Source: an uncultured Pleomorphomonas sp. (GTDB lineage Bacteria > Pseudomonadota > Alphaproteobacteria > Rhizobiales > Pleomorphomonadaceae). From it: 64,000 nt of DNA. The DNA is taken from positions 1-64,000 of the forward strand of contig CALMMQ010000063.1 in NCBI GenBank assembly GCA_937868725.1. Direction: 5' to 3'. The position numbers and the translations under genes were made by a program. The notes under the pieces are model-generated. The model saw only the letters and a program-made list of their open reading frames with translations. It searched no databases and was not told where the DNA came from. Of the stretch, positions 18,933-26,793 are shown piece after piece. How positions within the stretch are numbered: position 1 is the first letter of the stretch; every line of letters begins with the position of its first letter.

Positions 18933-18980
18933 GGCCGCTGCCGATCCGTCTTTGTGGTCGGCGGCGGCCGTCTTGTTTCT
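18933..18980 (+). terminator. Terminator of the pdh operon
   Basis: GGCCGCTGCCGA (18933-18944) pairs with TCGGCGGCGGCC (18958-18969) with one G-U pair, followed by GTCTTGTTTCTGTT, a T-rich tract. Confidence 0.75.
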
Positions 18981-19046
18981 GTTGAACCGAAACGTTAACC
19001 TTGCTCCGGCAAAGCGCCGGAAGGCACTTTTTCATGGAGGGCCAGC

Positions 19047-19295
19047 ATGCACACCAATTCGCTGATCATGTGGATCGTCATCGGCCTGCTGGCCGGCTGG
19101 TTGGCCAGCTTTGTCGTCGGTGGCGGCGGCCTTGTCCGCTATCTCGTTTCCGGCTTGCTGGGATCGTTCGTCGGCGGCCTGCTGCTGCAGTGGACCGGCA
19201 TCAACCTGCCGATCGCCAACCCGTTCATTCAGCAGATCGTCGTCTCGACGGCCGGCGCCATCGTGCTCATTCTGGCGGCCCGACTCATCGCCTGA
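19047..19295 (+). CDS. GlsB/YeaQ/YmgE family small membrane protein
   Basis: An 82-residue hydrophobic protein with three predicted membrane helices and the Gly-rich family pattern (IGLLAGWLASFVVGGGG, GLLGSFVGGLLL). Members are stress-linked inner membrane proteins called transglycosylase-associated by old annotation, with no proven activity. GGAGGG lies 8 nt before the ATG. It stands between the pdh terminator and the unknown three-gene operon and could be monocistronic. Confidence 0.88.
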   Translation: MHTNSLIMWIVIGLLAGWLASFVVGGGGLVRYLVSGLLGSFVGGLLLQWTGINLPIANPFIQQIVVSTAGAIVLILAARLIA

Positions 19296-19348
19296 CCGAG
19301 GCCGCCGGTAGCGCTTGGCTCCCGCGTCGGCGGGCCGATGACATAATT

Positions 19349-19379
19349 GTCCGCCGCCGCCTTGTGGCGCGGGGCGGAC
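19349..19379 (+). promoter_or_regulatory. Hairpin upstream of the three-gene operon
   Basis: GTCCGCC (19349-19355) pairs with GGCGGAC (19373-19379), with further GC pairing inside. No T run follows. It may end the preceding transcript or sit in the operon's 5' leader. Confidence 0.35.
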
Positions 19380-19443
19380 GCATTACATGTTTCGCCGCGA
19401 TGAACGGCTCGTAATTTCGGCTGATCGCAACTGGGGGTTATCC

Positions 19444-20625
19444 GTGAGCAATACCGATCTTGTTAAGACGCCCATGCAGTACCTCGACAAGGCCATGGGA
19501 TCGTTGAGAGATCTCGGACTTCTGCCGCAGAAGACCGAAGAGGCGCCGATCGTCGGCCTTCTCGAGAGGATCACCGATCTCGAGCCGGACAAGATCGCCG
19601 TCATCACGCGCACCCTCAGCCAGATGAGCGTGTTCAACGAAGTGGTGCGCGAACAGATTTCGCAGATGTCGATCGGCGAGCGCTACGAGAAGATCACGCA
19701 GGGCTTCAATTCCATCCGCGACGATGCCAAGGCCATGGTCGACCAGCTGGCCGACGGCAAGATCGACGTGTTCGAGCGCGCCACCAACACCTGGATGAAG
19801 CTGTCGCGCGGTGATGTCGCCACCCGCTTCGACGCCATCCGCGAAATCTATCTGCAGGTCGCCGCCGATACCAAGACCAACATCGAGCGCGAGCGCACCA
19901 TCCTCGAGGCCTATCGCGATTTCCGTGGCGCTCTCAAGCAGGCCGAAGTGGCCGCGCTCGAAGTGCTGAAGACCGCCGAAGGCAAGCTCGCCGACGCCAA
20001 GGCGACGCTCGGCAAGGCCTCGGAGGCGGTGGCCGGCTACACCGGCAACGAACCGGCCGAGCGCGCCAAGCTGGAGCTCGCCCGCGACGAATACCTGCGC
20101 CTGATGCAGAACGAGGAAGGCCGCTACCAGATCGCCAAGGATTTGGCCGACAACCTGACCATCGGCTACAACACCTCCGAAGTCATCATGGCCCGTCTCA
20201 TGCAGACGACCTCGGCCAAGGAGCGCGTCTATCAGCAGTCGGTGTCGTTCTTCACCACAAATGACTCGGTGCTGACCGCCCTCAAGGCCTCGTTCACCGG
20301 CATGTTCGGCCTGCACGAGTCGACGGCGACGCTCAATGCCATGAAGGAAGGCGTGTCGAAGTCGATCGAGGTATTGGCCGAGATCGGCGGCAAGGTGCAG
20401 GAAGAGGCGCTCAAGGCTGGCTACGGCCCGACCATCCGCGCCGACGCCGTCAAGAAGCTGGTCGACAGCGTCGTCACCTACCAGGAGCGCTCGACCGAGA
20501 TCATCGCCGAGATGCGCGTGCTGGCCACCAAGAACTCCGAAGAGATCCGCAGTGCTGTCGAGGACGGCAAGCGCCGTATCGCCCGCCTGGCGGAGCAGGG
20601 CAACGCGCTGGTGATCGATGGTTGA
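19444..20625 (+). CDS. Coiled-coil protein of unknown function, first gene of three-gene operon
   Basis: A 393-residue, highly charged, mostly helical soluble protein with no signal peptide or membrane segment. Similar proteins in Hyphomicrobiales are labelled 'cell surface protein' without evidence. Landmarks are the N-terminal KTPMQYLDKAMGSLRDLGLL, the central FNSIRDDAKAMVDQ and LEAYRDFRGALKQAE, and NTSEVIMARLMQTTSAKERV. The general shape recalls TelA-type tellurite/stress proteins, but no real match is claimed. GTG at 19444 is chosen because GGGGG lies 7 nt upstream; the frame extends back to 19387 without a ribosome binding site. Its last 8 nt overlap the next gene, implying translational coupling. 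Confidence 0.85.
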   Translation: MSNTDLVKTPMQYLDKAMGSLRDLGLLPQKTEEAPIVGLLERITDLEPDKIAVITRTLSQMSVFNEVVREQISQMSIGERYEKITQGFNSIRDDAKAMVDQLADGKIDVFERATNTWMKLSRGDVATRFDAIREIYLQVAADTKTNIERERTILEAYRDFRGALKQAEVAALEVLKTAEGKLADAKATLGKASEAVAGYTGNEPAERAKLELARDEYLRLMQNEEGRYQIAKDLADNLTIGYNTSEVIMARLMQTTSAKERVYQQSVSFFTTNDSVLTALKASFTGMFGLHESTATLNAMKEGVSKSIEVLAEIGGKVQEEALKAGYGPTIRADAVKKLVDSVVTYQERSTEIIAEMRVLATKNSEEIRSAVEDGKRRIARLAEQGNALVIDG

Positions 20626-21568
20626 CGCAAGTGCTGCGGCGGCTCCGGCCGCCGCCCCCCAGAAGCTCGACGAGCTCATGCTGGCGATGGACGTGGTCGA
20701 CACGCTCCGTCACCAGGAGGGGCTGGTCGAGAAGGCGCTCGCCGAAGACGAACGCGACGCCGCCCTCAAGGAGCGGCTGCGTCGCATTTACGAAGGGCAG
20801 GGGCTGACCGTCAACGACCGCATCCTCGCCGACGGCATCAAGGCACTCAAGGAAAGCCGCTTCACCTACGACCCGGCGCCGCCGAGCTTCAACCGCACCC
20901 TGGCGCTGTTCTGGGTTGAGCGGGCCATCGTCGGCAAGGTGCTGGCCATGGTGCTGGTGGCGCTAATCGGTCTCGGCGGCATCACCTATTGGCGGGTGTC
21001 GCACGCCGAACGGCTGGCCGAGGCGGCCCGCATCGAGATGACCGTGACGCTGCCGCACCGGCTCGACACGGCCGCCACCGCCGCCGCTGCCGCTGCCGCC
21101 ACCCCCGACGCCAAGGCCGAGGTCGATCGGCTGGTGACCGTCGCCCGCTCGACGCTGTCAGCAGGCGACGCCGCCAAAACGACGGCGGCCATCGTCGCTG
21201 TCGACGATCTCAAGGCGCGGCTCGACCAGACCTACGTGCTCAAGGTCGTCAACCGGGCCGGCGAGAAGACCGGCGTCTATCGCATTCCGCAGGTTAACCA
21301 GGCGGCGCGCGTCTACTATCTGATCGTCGAGGCCTTCAGCGCCGACGGGACGAAGCTCAGCCTGCCGATCACCTCCGAAACCACCGGCGACACGACGACC
21401 GTCAGCAAATGGGGCGTGCGCGTGCCGAAGGCGACCTACGATGCCGTAGCCCGCGACAAGCTGGACGACGGGCTGATCGAGAACGACGTGCTTGGCCGCA
21501 AGGAACGCGGCGCGCTGAAGCCGACCTACGCCATGACCGTCGACGGCGGAACCATTACCGCCTGGTAA
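20618..21568 (+). CDS. Single-pass membrane protein of unknown function (DUF6384-like), second gene of the operon
   Basis: 316 residues: a cytosolic N-terminal part with QKLDELMLAMDVVDTLRHQE and an EF-like RLRRIYEGQGL segment, one membrane helix at about 103-124, an Ala-rich coiled stretch and a beta-rich C-terminal domain (about 195-316; KTGVYRIPQVNQAARVYYLI). The N-terminal layout fits what is called DUF6384; this name is from recall. The ATG lies inside the end of the preceding gene (8-nt overlap). The membrane helix suggests it anchors the two flanking coiled-coil proteins, an inference from context only. Confidence 0.83.
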   Translation: MVDASAAAAPAAAPQKLDELMLAMDVVDTLRHQEGLVEKALAEDERDAALKERLRRIYEGQGLTVNDRILADGIKALKESRFTYDPAPPSFNRTLALFWVERAIVGKVLAMVLVALIGLGGITYWRVSHAERLAEAARIEMTVTLPHRLDTAATAAAAAAATPDAKAEVDRLVTVARSTLSAGDAAKTTAAIVAVDDLKARLDQTYVLKVVNRAGEKTGVYRIPQVNQAARVYYLIVEAFSADGTKLSLPITSETTGDTTTVSKWGVRVPKATYDAVARDKLDDGLIENDVLGRKERGALKPTYAMTVDGGTITAW

Positions 21569-21603
21569 GCCGGCGTGACGCGAACTCCCACTGCGAGGCA
21601 AAC

Positions 21604-23022
21604 ATGATTTCGGCTCAACAGGTTCTTTCCGACATCGAAAGGGCCATCTTGGGCGTTCGCCGCGACGAGGATCGTCTGACGGCCATGCTGTCGAATGCCA
21701 CGGCCGAGCAGGACCGGCTGCGCGCCGACAAGGCCGAAGCCTTCCGGGCGCTGGCTCGCCTGCGGCTTGACGCGCTGGCGGGCAACGCCCTCGTCGGCTC
21801 GCTGGAAAGCGCCGAGCGCAAAGCCATGGAAGTGCTGGCCCGCCGACGCCGCAAGCTCGATGAAACCCGCGACAGCCGCTCGGCGGCTGCCACCGCGCTC
21901 GGCGAGGTCGAGGATCGGCGCGCCGCCGCCGCCGCTGCCCTCGACAAGGCTTCCGACGCCGTCGAAGCGCTGAGCGACCAGGTCGAAGCCCGTCTCAAGA
22001 CCGACGCCGGCTGGCAGGGCCTCGCCGCCGATGCCGACGCAGCCCGCGCCAAGGCGACCGCCGCCGCCGCCAAGGCGGCCCAGGCCGAGAACGATCGCGC
22101 CACCAAGGGCAAGCCGTACGAGGACGACCGGCTGTTCATGTACCTGTGGAAGAGCGGCTACGGCACCTCGGCCTACCACGCCGGTTCGATCGTCCGTTTC
22201 TTTGACGCCAAGGTGGCGCGGTTGGCCGGCTTCGACGCCGCCCGTCCCAACTACTTCATGTTGAACGAAATTCCGCTGCGTCTGCGCGAACACGCCGATC
22301 GCCTCGGGGCCGAGGTGACGGAGGCCGAGGGCAAGCGTGCCGCCTACGAGCGTCAGGCGCTGGAAGCGGCCGGCATCGTGGCGCTCGAACGGGCCGAAGC
22401 GGCCGCCCAAGCGGCTCTGGCCACGGTCGACGCCGAAAAGACCCGTGTCGCCGGCGACATCGACAGCATGGACAGGGAACTGGCCGTCATGTTCGACGAC
22501 AAGGCCGATCCGGCCGTCAAGGGCGCCGTCGACGAGCTTGCCGCCGCCATGTCGCACACCGATCTCGTCGAACTCTGGCGCAAGGCCCAGGCGACGCCCA
22601 CCCCCGAGGACGACCGCATCATCGAAACACTGAAGCGCATCGAGCGCGACGGTGTGCGTCTCGATGCCCAGACCGAAGAGCTGCGTCAGGCGGCCATCGA
22701 TCTGGCCCACAAGCGCAGCGAGCTTGAGACCACCCGCGACAGCTTCCGCCGCCAGGGCTACGATCGGCCGGCCGGCGGCTTCAGCAACGGTTCGCTCATC
22801 GGCTCGATGATCGAAGGCATCATCAGCGGCGCCATCACCGGCGCCGTGCTCGAAGGGGCGCTGCGCAATGGCTATCAGGCTGGCCGTCGCGATCGCGGTG
22901 ATGGCTTTGGCGGCTCCTGGTCCGGCGGCGGCGGTTTTGGCGGCGGCTTTGGTGGCGGCGGCGGCTCGTCGGGTGGCGGCGGCGGCGGTGGTGACGGCTT
23001 TACCACCGGCGGTGGCTTCTAG
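21604..23022 (+). CDS. Coiled-coil protein with glycine-rich tail, third gene of the operon
   Basis: 472 residues not matched to a named family. Residues 1-165 and 240-395 are predicted coiled coil, rich in Ala, Glu and Arg; between them is a conserved-looking segment with YLWKSGYGTSAYHAGSIVRFFD and RPNYFMLNEIPLRLREHADRL. A small hydrophobic Gly/Ile stretch (about 398-424) precedes a Gly/Ser tail of about 40 residues. Such tails occur in TPM/YgcG proteins, but that domain is absent. GAGG is 8 nt before the ATG and the gene lies 35 bp after the membrane protein, so the three form one unit. A hairpin in the 112-bp repeat just downstream probably ends the transcript. Confidence 0.85.
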   Translation: MISAQQVLSDIERAILGVRRDEDRLTAMLSNATAEQDRLRADKAEAFRALARLRLDALAGNALVGSLESAERKAMEVLARRRRKLDETRDSRSAAATALGEVEDRRAAAAAALDKASDAVEALSDQVEARLKTDAGWQGLAADADAARAKATAAAAKAAQAENDRATKGKPYEDDRLFMYLWKSGYGTSAYHAGSIVRFFDAKVARLAGFDAARPNYFMLNEIPLRLREHADRLGAEVTEAEGKRAAYERQALEAAGIVALERAEAAAQAALATVDAEKTRVAGDIDSMDRELAVMFDDKADPAVKGAVDELAAAMSHTDLVELWRKAQATPTPEDDRIIETLKRIERDGVRLDAQTEELRQAAIDLAHKRSELETTRDSFRRQGYDRPAGGFSNGSLIGSMIEGIISGAITGAVLEGALRNGYQAGRRDRGDGFGGSWSGGGGFGGGFGGGGGSSGGGGGGGDGFTTGGGF

Positions 23023-23029
23023 ATGTGAG

Positions 23030-23141
23030 CTTTCCGACCTGACGGTTCAGTCAGGTCGATAAGAAATCGCTCCAGGGTCCAGGGTTTGAGCAGCCGCTTA
23101 TCGATCAGGTCGTTTCAACCTGATCGGCGGGTGCTCTGGCC
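23030..23141. repeat. 112-bp dispersed intergenic repeat, copy A
   Basis: This stretch aligns without gaps to 62647-62758 with about 17 differences (about 85% identity by eye). It holds two hairpins: CGACCTGAC (23035-23043) with GTCAGGTCG (23050-23058), and CGATCAGGT (23102-23110) with ACCTGATCG (23118-23126). The centre carries the conserved AAGAAATCGCTCCAG and GTTTGAGCAGCC. It starts 8 bp after the Gly-rich gene, whose terminator it may provide. Confidence 0.85.
23035..23058 (+). terminator. Hairpin ending the three-gene operon
   Basis: A perfect 9-bp stem with a 6-nt loop (GGTTCA) lies 13 bp after the stop codon at 23022. No T run follows (GATAAG), so termination strength is uncertain. 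Confidence 0.45.
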
Positions 23142-23340
23142 CCCCGGATTTCAAGGGCTGGCGCATGTCGGCGGCGCAGGCCTGAACTGAGCGAATGCGC
23201 TGGTGACAGCTAAGCGGTTTTGCTAAGACTTGCCGATGGTTCCGAATGACCGGCCGTCCGCCCTTGTGTGATGGACGATATGCCTGCCGACCGCCTGTCG
23301 GGGCAACCGGGTCGCCCGGATATGGGGAGCTTTTGCTGCG
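23142..23340 (+). promoter_or_regulatory. lipA upstream region
   Basis: About 200 bp after repeat copy A with no supported gene; it must hold the lipA promoter. Short open frames on both strands have no recognisable product. No clear hexamers found. Confidence 0.35.
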
Positions 23341-24312
23341 ATGGTCACGCTCGTCGACAACATCAAGAATCCGCCCAAGGCGCGCCATCCCGAGAAGGCC
23401 AACCGCCCGGACAATCCCATCCAGCGCAAGCCGGAATGGATCCGCGTCAAGGCGCCCGGTTCGCCCGTCTACAAGGAAACCCAGGGCATCGTGAAGGAGA
23501 ATGGTCTCGTCACGGTGTGCGAGGAGGCCGGCTGCCCCAACATCGGCGAGTGCTGGTCCAAGAAGCACGCCACCATGATGATCATGGGCGACACCTGCAC
23601 CCGCGCCTGCGCCTTCTGCAACGTCAAGACCGGTCTGCCGGCGCCGCTCGATGCCGATGAGCCTGCCAACGTCGCCGAAGCCGTCGAGCGGCTGGGCCTG
23701 CACCACGTCGTCATCACGTCGGTCGACCGTGACGATCTCAAGGACGGCGGTGCCGAACACTTCGCTCAGGTTATCCGCGCCATCCGCGCCCGTTCGCCCT
23801 CGACGACCATCGAGGTGCTGACGCCGGATTTCCTGCGCAAGGACGGGGCCCTCGAAGTGGTGGTCGCCGCCCGCCCGGACGTGTTCAACCACAACCTCGA
23901 GACCGTGCCGTCCAACTATCTGACGGTCCGCCCCGGTGCCCGCTATTTCCACTCCATCCGCTTGCTGCAGCGCGTCAAGGAACTCGATCCCACCATCTTC
24001 ACCAAGTCCGGCATCATGGTCGGCCTCGGCGAGGAGCGCAACGAAGTGCTGCAGCTGATGGACGACCTCCGCAGTGCCGACGTCGACTTCCTGACCATTG
24101 GTCAGTACCTGCAGCCGACGCCCAAGCACCACGCCATCGCCCGCTTCGTGCCGCCGGACGAGTTCAAGTCGCTGGAGACCATCGCCTACGCCAAGGGCTT
24201 CCTGATGGTGTCGGCAAGCCCGTTGACCCGCTCCTCCCACCACGCCGGCGAGGACTTCGAGCGCCTCAAGGCCAACCGGGCGGAGAAGCTTGCCGCCGCC
24301 GCGCAGCGGTGA
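23341..24312 (+). CDS. lipA: Lipoyl synthase
   Basis: A 323-residue radical SAM enzyme that inserts two sulfurs into octanoyl groups on lipoyl domains. The radical SAM cluster motif is CTRACAFC, and the auxiliary cluster cysteines are in [12 protein letters not shown]; the C-terminal [10 protein letters not shown] segment is the usual end. It supplies the cofactor for PdhB and PdhC encoded upstream. It is 4 bp from the downstream COQ10-like gene, so the pair is an operon, an order seen in many alphaproteobacteria. Confidence 0.97.
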   Translation: MVTLVDNIKNPPKARHPEKANRPDNPIQRKPEWIRVKAPGSPVYKETQGIVKENGLVTVCEEAGCPNIGECWSKKHATMMIMGDTCTRACAFCNVKTGLPAPLDADEPANVAEAVERLGLHHVVITSVDRDDLKDGGAEHFAQVIRAIRARSPSTTIEVLTPDFLRKDGALEVVVAARPDVFNHNLETVPSNYLTVRPGARYFHSIRLLQRVKELDPTIFTKSGIMVGLGEERNEVLQLMDDLRSADVDFLTIGQYLQPTPKHHAIARFVPPDEFKSLETIAYAKGFLMVSASPLTRSSHHAGEDFERLKANRAEKLAAAAQR

Positions 24313-24316
24313 AGCC

Positions 24317-24766
24317 ATGCCGCAGTTCGAGGTCGCCCGCGTTGTCCGCCACAGTCCTGAGCAGATGTTCGATCTGGTGGCCGACGTCGAGAAGTATCCC
24401 GAATTCGTACCGCTGTGCGAACGCCTCAAGGTGCGCCAGCGCCGGGTGATCGATGGCCGCGAGGTGCTGATCGCCGACCTGACGGCCGGCTACGGCCCGG
24501 TCAACGAGACCTTCACCTCGCGCGTGACGCTCGATCGGCCGCAGCTGGTCATCGCCGTCGAATACATCGATGGGCCGTTCCGCCACCTCGACAACCGTTG
24601 GACCTTCAGGCCGGCGGCCGACGGCTGCGAGGTCGATTTCTGGATTTCCTACGAGTTCAAGAGCCGTATGCTCAGCGCCCTGATGGGCTCGATGTTCGAC
24701 AAGGCCTTCCGCAAGTTTTCGTCGGCCTTCGAAGCTCGGGCCGACCGCATCTATCAGCCGGCCTGA
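24317..24766 (+). CDS. COQ10/RatA-like SRPBCC protein (ubiquinone-binding)
   Basis: A 149-residue START/SRPBCC-fold protein. The opening VRHSPEQMFDLVADVEKYPEFVPLCE and the C-terminal FKSRMLSALMGSMFDKAFRKFSSAFE are diagnostic. The family covers mitochondrial COQ10, which delivers ubiquinone in respiration, and E. coli RatA, annotated as a toxin of a toxin-antitoxin system; in alphaproteobacteria without RatB nearby the quinone role is more likely. ATG 24317 gives the family start; coupling with lipA upstream is by a 4-bp gap. Confidence 0.9.
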   Translation: MPQFEVARVVRHSPEQMFDLVADVEKYPEFVPLCERLKVRQRRVIDGREVLIADLTAGYGPVNETFTSRVTLDRPQLVIAVEYIDGPFRHLDNRWTFRPAADGCEVDFWISYEFKSRMLSALMGSMFDKAFRKFSSAFEARADRIYQPA

Positions 24767-24788
24767 CGCCCCGATCGTCGCCAAAGAA

Positions 24789-24812
24789 AAACGGGCCCGC
24801 GAAGGCCCGTTT
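24789..24812. terminator. Bidirectional terminator between COQ10-like gene and pit
   Basis: AAACGGGCC (24789-24797) pairs with GGCCCGTTT (24804-24812), with A and T runs on the two sides, so it can end the converging transcripts from both strands. Confidence 0.8.
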
Positions 24813-24839
24813 CCATATCCGTGGTCGTGGGCGGCCGGC

Positions 24840-25847
24840 TCAGCCGGCGATGACGCCGGCCAACCAGTAGGTGAAGGCCGAGATGGCCGCCGCCGCCGGC
24901 AGCGTCACCACCCAGGCGATGACGATGGACCCGGCGATGCCCCAGCGCACCGCCGAGGAGCGGCGGGCCGAACCGACGCCGACGATGGCACCGGTGATGG
25001 TGTGGGTCGTCGACACCGGAATGCCGAGCCAGGTGGCGCCGAACAGCGTCAGCGCGCCGCCGGTTTCGGCGCAGAAGCCCTGCATCGGGTTGAGACGGGT
25101 GATCTTCGAGCCCATGGTGTGGACGATGCGCCAGCCGCCGAACAGCGTGCCGAGGGCCATGGCGATCTGACACGCCAAAACCACCCACAGCGGCACGTGG
25201 AACGAGCCGCCGAGATAGCCTTGCGAGTAGAGCAGCACGGCGATGATGCCCATGGTCTTCTGGGCGTCGTTGCCGCCGTGCCCGAGCGAATAGAGCGAGG
25301 CGGATACGAATTGCAGGTGGCGGAACCACGAGTCGACGGCGAACGGCGTCTGCCGCACGACGATCCAGGTGACGATCAGCACCAGAAACATGGCCAGCAC
25401 GAAGCCGATCAGCGGCGATAACACGATGGCGCTCACCGTCTTGCCGAGGCCGGCGACGACGATGGAACTGGTGCCGGCCTTGGCGAGACCGGCGCCGACC
25501 AGACCACCCACCAGGGCATGCGACGAGCTCGACGGAATGCCCGACAGCCAGGTGATGATGTTCCAGGCGATCGCGCCCATCAGCGCCGCGAACACCACGT
25601 GCGGCGTGATGATCGAGGGATCGATGATGCCGGTGCCGAGCGTGTTGGCCACGTGCAGTCCGAAGAACGCAAAGGCGATGAAGTTGAAGAAAGCCGCCCA
25701 GAACACGGCGTACTGCGGCCGCAGCACGCGCGTCGAAACGATGGTGGCGATCGAGTTGGCCGCGTCGTGCAGACCGTTCAGGAAGTCAAACAGCAGCGCG
25801 ACGGCAATGAGGCCGACGAGAAGGGGAAAGGCAAGGGTGGCGTCCAT
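24840..25847 (-). CDS. pit: Inorganic phosphate transporter, PiT family
   Basis: A 335-residue inner-membrane low-affinity phosphate carrier. The two inverted family signatures are seen: FLNGLHDAANSIAT near residue 22 and GHGGNDAQKTMGI near 195, each with GIPSSSSHALVGG / GIPVSTTHTITGA partner segments. About ten membrane helices. It transports neutral metal-phosphate with protons. The start codon overlaps the stop of the upstream DUF47 gene by one base (TGATG), the classic DUF47-pit pair. Confidence 0.96.
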   Translation of the reverse strand: MDATLAFPLLVGLIAVALLFDFLNGLHDAANSIATIVSTRVLRPQYAVFWAAFFNFIAFAFFGLHVANTLGTGIIDPSIITPHVVFAALMGAIAWNIITWLSGIPSSSSHALVGGLVGAGLAKAGTSSIVVAGLGKTVSAIVLSPLIGFVLAMFLVLIVTWIVVRQTPFAVDSWFRHLQFVSASLYSLGHGGNDAQKTMGIIAVLLYSQGYLGGSFHVPLWVVLACQIAMALGTLFGGWRIVHTMGSKITRLNPMQGFCAETGGALTLFGATWLGIPVSTTHTITGAIVGVGSARRSSAVRWGIAGSIVIAWVVTLPAAAAISAFTYWLAGVIAG

Positions 25848-26488
25848 CAGACGTTCTCGAGCACGATGCCACTGATTTCCTTGGCGACGTCCTCGAAGCG
25901 GTCAAGGACCTTCTCGAGCTCGCCGTAGACTTCGCGCCCGATCAGGAAGGACATGGCGTCGGTCTTGCCATAGGTGCGGAACAGCATCTTGAGGCCGGCT
26001 TCGTGCAGGTCGTCCGAGTGGCCTTCGACGCGCGTCACTTCCTCGGCGATGGCGCTGAGACGGGCGGCATTGGCGCCGGTCATCTTCAGCAGGGCGACCG
26101 CTTCCTTGATCAGATAGGCGGCGCGGACGATGTCGCCGCCGATGTCCTGCATGCCCTTGTCGAAGCTGTCGCACTCGAACAGCAGGATCGTCTTGACCGT
26201 CTTGCGCATCATGTCGATGGTGTCGTCCATCGACTGGATGAGGTCCTTGATGTCGGTGCGGTCGAAGGGCGTGATGAAGCTGCGGCGCACGGCCAGCAGG
26301 ACTTCATGCGTGATGTGGTCGGCCTTGTCTTCGAGGGCGAAGATCTTGGCAATGTTGTCGGCGCGATCCTGGCCGGCGAGCAAGGCGTTCATGGCCTCAG
26401 CGGCACCGACGATGGTCTCGGCGTGGGCAGCGAACAGGTCAAAGAACTTGTCTTCGTGAGGCAGCAGCTTTCTGAACCAGCCTAGCAT
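25847..26488 (-). CDS. DUF47 (PhoU-like) phosphate transport regulator
   Basis: A 213-residue all-helical PhoU-fold protein beginning MLGWFRKLLPHEDKFFDLF. Members are encoded beside PiT transporters and modulate their activity. The conserved charged helices (FALEDKADHITHEV, FITPFDRTDIKDLIQSMDDTIDMM) supply metal-binding ExxxD-type positions. First gene of the leftward unit with pit, coupled by a 1-nt overlap. Confidence 0.94.
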   Translation of the reverse strand: MLGWFRKLLPHEDKFFDLFAAHAETIVGAAEAMNALLAGQDRADNIAKIFALEDKADHITHEVLLAVRRSFITPFDRTDIKDLIQSMDDTIDMMRKTVKTILLFECDSFDKGMQDIGGDIVRAAYLIKEAVALLKMTGANAARLSAIAEEVTRVEGHSDDLHEAGLKMLFRTYGKTDAMSFLIGREVYGELEKVLDRFEDVAKEISGIVLENV

Positions 26489-26793
26489 GGGGAACGACCT
26501 TCCGGCGTTGGTTTCTTCGGCGCCGGTTTAGCTCATCGTCGGCAAAAGCGCGAGTCCCTTAGCGGGGCAAGTATGGCGTTTGCGATCGGTTTTCCTTGGG
26601 TTTTCTGGCATTTTCGCAGCAGCGCGCGGCGGACATGGCCGCCCGGCGCACCACGCGTGCCGACGGGTACGCTGCAAAATGTTCTCGGAATGCGAAAGTG
26701 CTATTCAGTTTTGTGCCCTAAATGTTAGCAATGAAATGTTCTACTGGCGGCAAGGCACTTTGAGCGCCTGTCCGAAACACGCGGATATAGTGC
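26489..26793. promoter_or_regulatory. Divergent region between DUF47-pit and the EAL gene
   Basis: 305 bp with no gene. The right part (26670-26760) is AT-richer. A TATAGT (26785-26790) directly before the EAL start resembles a -10 but would leave almost no leader, so the real promoter is probably further left. No PHO box was recognised. Confidence 0.4.
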
